Shown here: positions 12,331-13,012 of the stretch, piece after piece
Position numbering within the stretch: the first letter of the stretch is position 1
Layout of the letters: each line of letters begins with the position of its first letter
NCBI GenBank assembly: GCA_030699295.1
Contig: JAUYJQ010000077.1
Span: 1 to 13,012 of the forward strand
Direction of reading: 5' to 3'
DNA length: 13,012 nucleotides
DNA from: Candidatus Beckwithbacteria bacterium
Lineage (GTDB): Bacteria > Patescibacteriota > Microgenomatia > UBA1400 > CG1-02-47-37
Made by a program: the position numbers and the translations under genes
The notes under the pieces: model-generated
Database searches by the model: none
The model's input: only the letters and a program-made list of their open reading frames with translations
Told to the model about the DNA's origin: nothing

Positions 12331-12994
12331 CCGGGTAGTTTTCCAGGACGATTACTTACTGGTAATCGATAAACCCTCAGGGCTGACGGTGAATCGGGCA
12401 GCCACGACCAGGGGGCAGGCAACTGTTGAAGACCAATTGCCGCCGTCGAGTTTACCCCGCCGGGGAATTGTTCACCGTCTGGATAAAGACACTAGTGGAT
12501 TATTGATTATCGCCAAAACTCAAACCGCGTTAACCAAGTTACAAGCCCAATTTAAAAACCGCCAGGTAACCAAGGCTTATTTAGCCTTAGTTCACGGCCG
12601 GGTGGAGCCAAACAGCGGTGAAATTAACTTACCCGTAGCCCGAAATCCACAAAACCGGCATCGATTTGCGGTTGAGATTACCGGCAGGCAGGCCGTTACC
12701 GGTTACCGGGTTATCTCTGCCTCTGCCGACTACTCATTTTTAGAAGCTTATCCCCGGACCGGTCGGACTCACCAAATCCGGGTTCATTTTAAACATTTAA
12801 ATCATCCGTTGGTGGCTGACCCGTTTTATGCGGGTAAAAAAAGAATCAAATCTGACAGGAGTTGGTGCCCTAGACTATTTTTACACAGCCACAAAATTTC
12901 ATTTACCCATCCGCAGACAGGCAAAATTATCAATTTGGAATCATCACTGCCCGATGACTTACAAACGGCACTTAAAAAAATTCCGCTCGCTTAA
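12314..12994 (+). CDS. RluA-family pseudouridine synthase
   Basis: Converts uridine to pseudouridine in rRNA or tRNA. The catalytic motif GIVHRLDKDTSGLLIIAKT has the essential Asp, and DKPSGLTV, AYLALVHGRV, EAYPRTGRTHQIRVHF and HPLVADPFY follow, as in RluA/RluD. The 226-aa protein starts at a GTG and has no N-terminal S4 domain, so it is a short member; the target site cannot be told. The final 17 codons are intact and the stop is at 12994. It is the last gene of the three-gene run after the Lgt-like gene. Confidence 0.92.
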   Translation: MRQKNNRVVFQDDYLLVIDKPSGLTVNRAATTRGQATVEDQLPPSSLPRRGIVHRLDKDTSGLLIIAKTQTALTKLQAQFKNRQVTKAYLALVHGRVEPNSGEINLPVARNPQNRHRFAVEITGRQAVTGYRVISASADYSFLEAYPRTGRTHQIRVHFKHLNHPLVADPFYAGKKRIKSDRSWCPRLFLHSHKISFTHPQTGKIINLESSLPDDLQTALKKIPLA

Positions 12995-13012
12995 GCTCGG
13001 ATTGAGCTTTAT
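12993..13012 (+). terminator. Possible terminator after the RluA-family gene (cut by edge)
   Basis: AAGCTC (12993-12998), loop GGATT, GAGCTT (13004-13009), then TAT at the window end. A 6-bp stem with a poor visible T run; the rest lies beyond the edge. Confidence 0.35.

Overview
The window looks like a chromosome segment from an ultra-small bacterium of the Patescibacteria / Candidate Phyla Radiation, probably Microgenomates-like (inference). The signs are dense packing with many 4-nt start/stop overlaps, a shortened release factor 1, single-domain or divergent versions of standard genes, several apparently leaderless transcripts, and standard code use (TGA is a stop). No phage, IS or CRISPR sequence is visible.

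Layout. Positions 1-5895, all minus strand and read right to left, form one tightly coupled run: an unrecognised 364-aa protein, a DUF917-family protein, an M29/NicX-like aminopeptidase-family protein, hisS, an EamA-type transporter, rpmE and a prfA cut by the window edge. Upstream (5896-6190, minus) is the most interesting part. A near-consensus promoter (TTGACA-16-TACAAT) inside the end of the preceding gene leads into a ~250-nt leader. The leader has two successive three-strand RNA switches and a 25-codon ORF with the stretch YFYRHFWY. The ORF's last codons are a perfect Shine-Dalgarno, and this sequence can pair with a downstream arm that otherwise forms an intrinsic terminator. This is the logic of a classical leader-peptide attenuator, here apparently controlling a peptide/amino-acid cassette plus hisS.

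Positions 6143-7952 (minus) hold an M24 aminopeptidase and a membrane-anchored Ig-like/DUF5666-like surface protein. A divergent promoter pair sharing its -35 region (7970-8020) separates these from a plus-strand pair: a metallo-beta-lactamase-fold hydrolase and dnaB. A small hairpin-rich gap, a tRNA-Leu(CAA) (minus) and efp (plus) follow, with overlapping divergent promoters. A small membrane protein (minus) converges on efp and is divergent from an Lgt-like gene, which leads into a dksA/traR-type zinc-finger gene and an RluA-family pseudouridine synthase.

Translation is the common theme (HisRS, L31, RF1, EF-P, tRNA-Leu, pseudouridine synthase), together with amino-acid/peptide salvage. If the attenuator reading is right, limited charging of aromatic or histidyl tRNAs would raise expression of the downstream cassette and, through readthrough, hisS.
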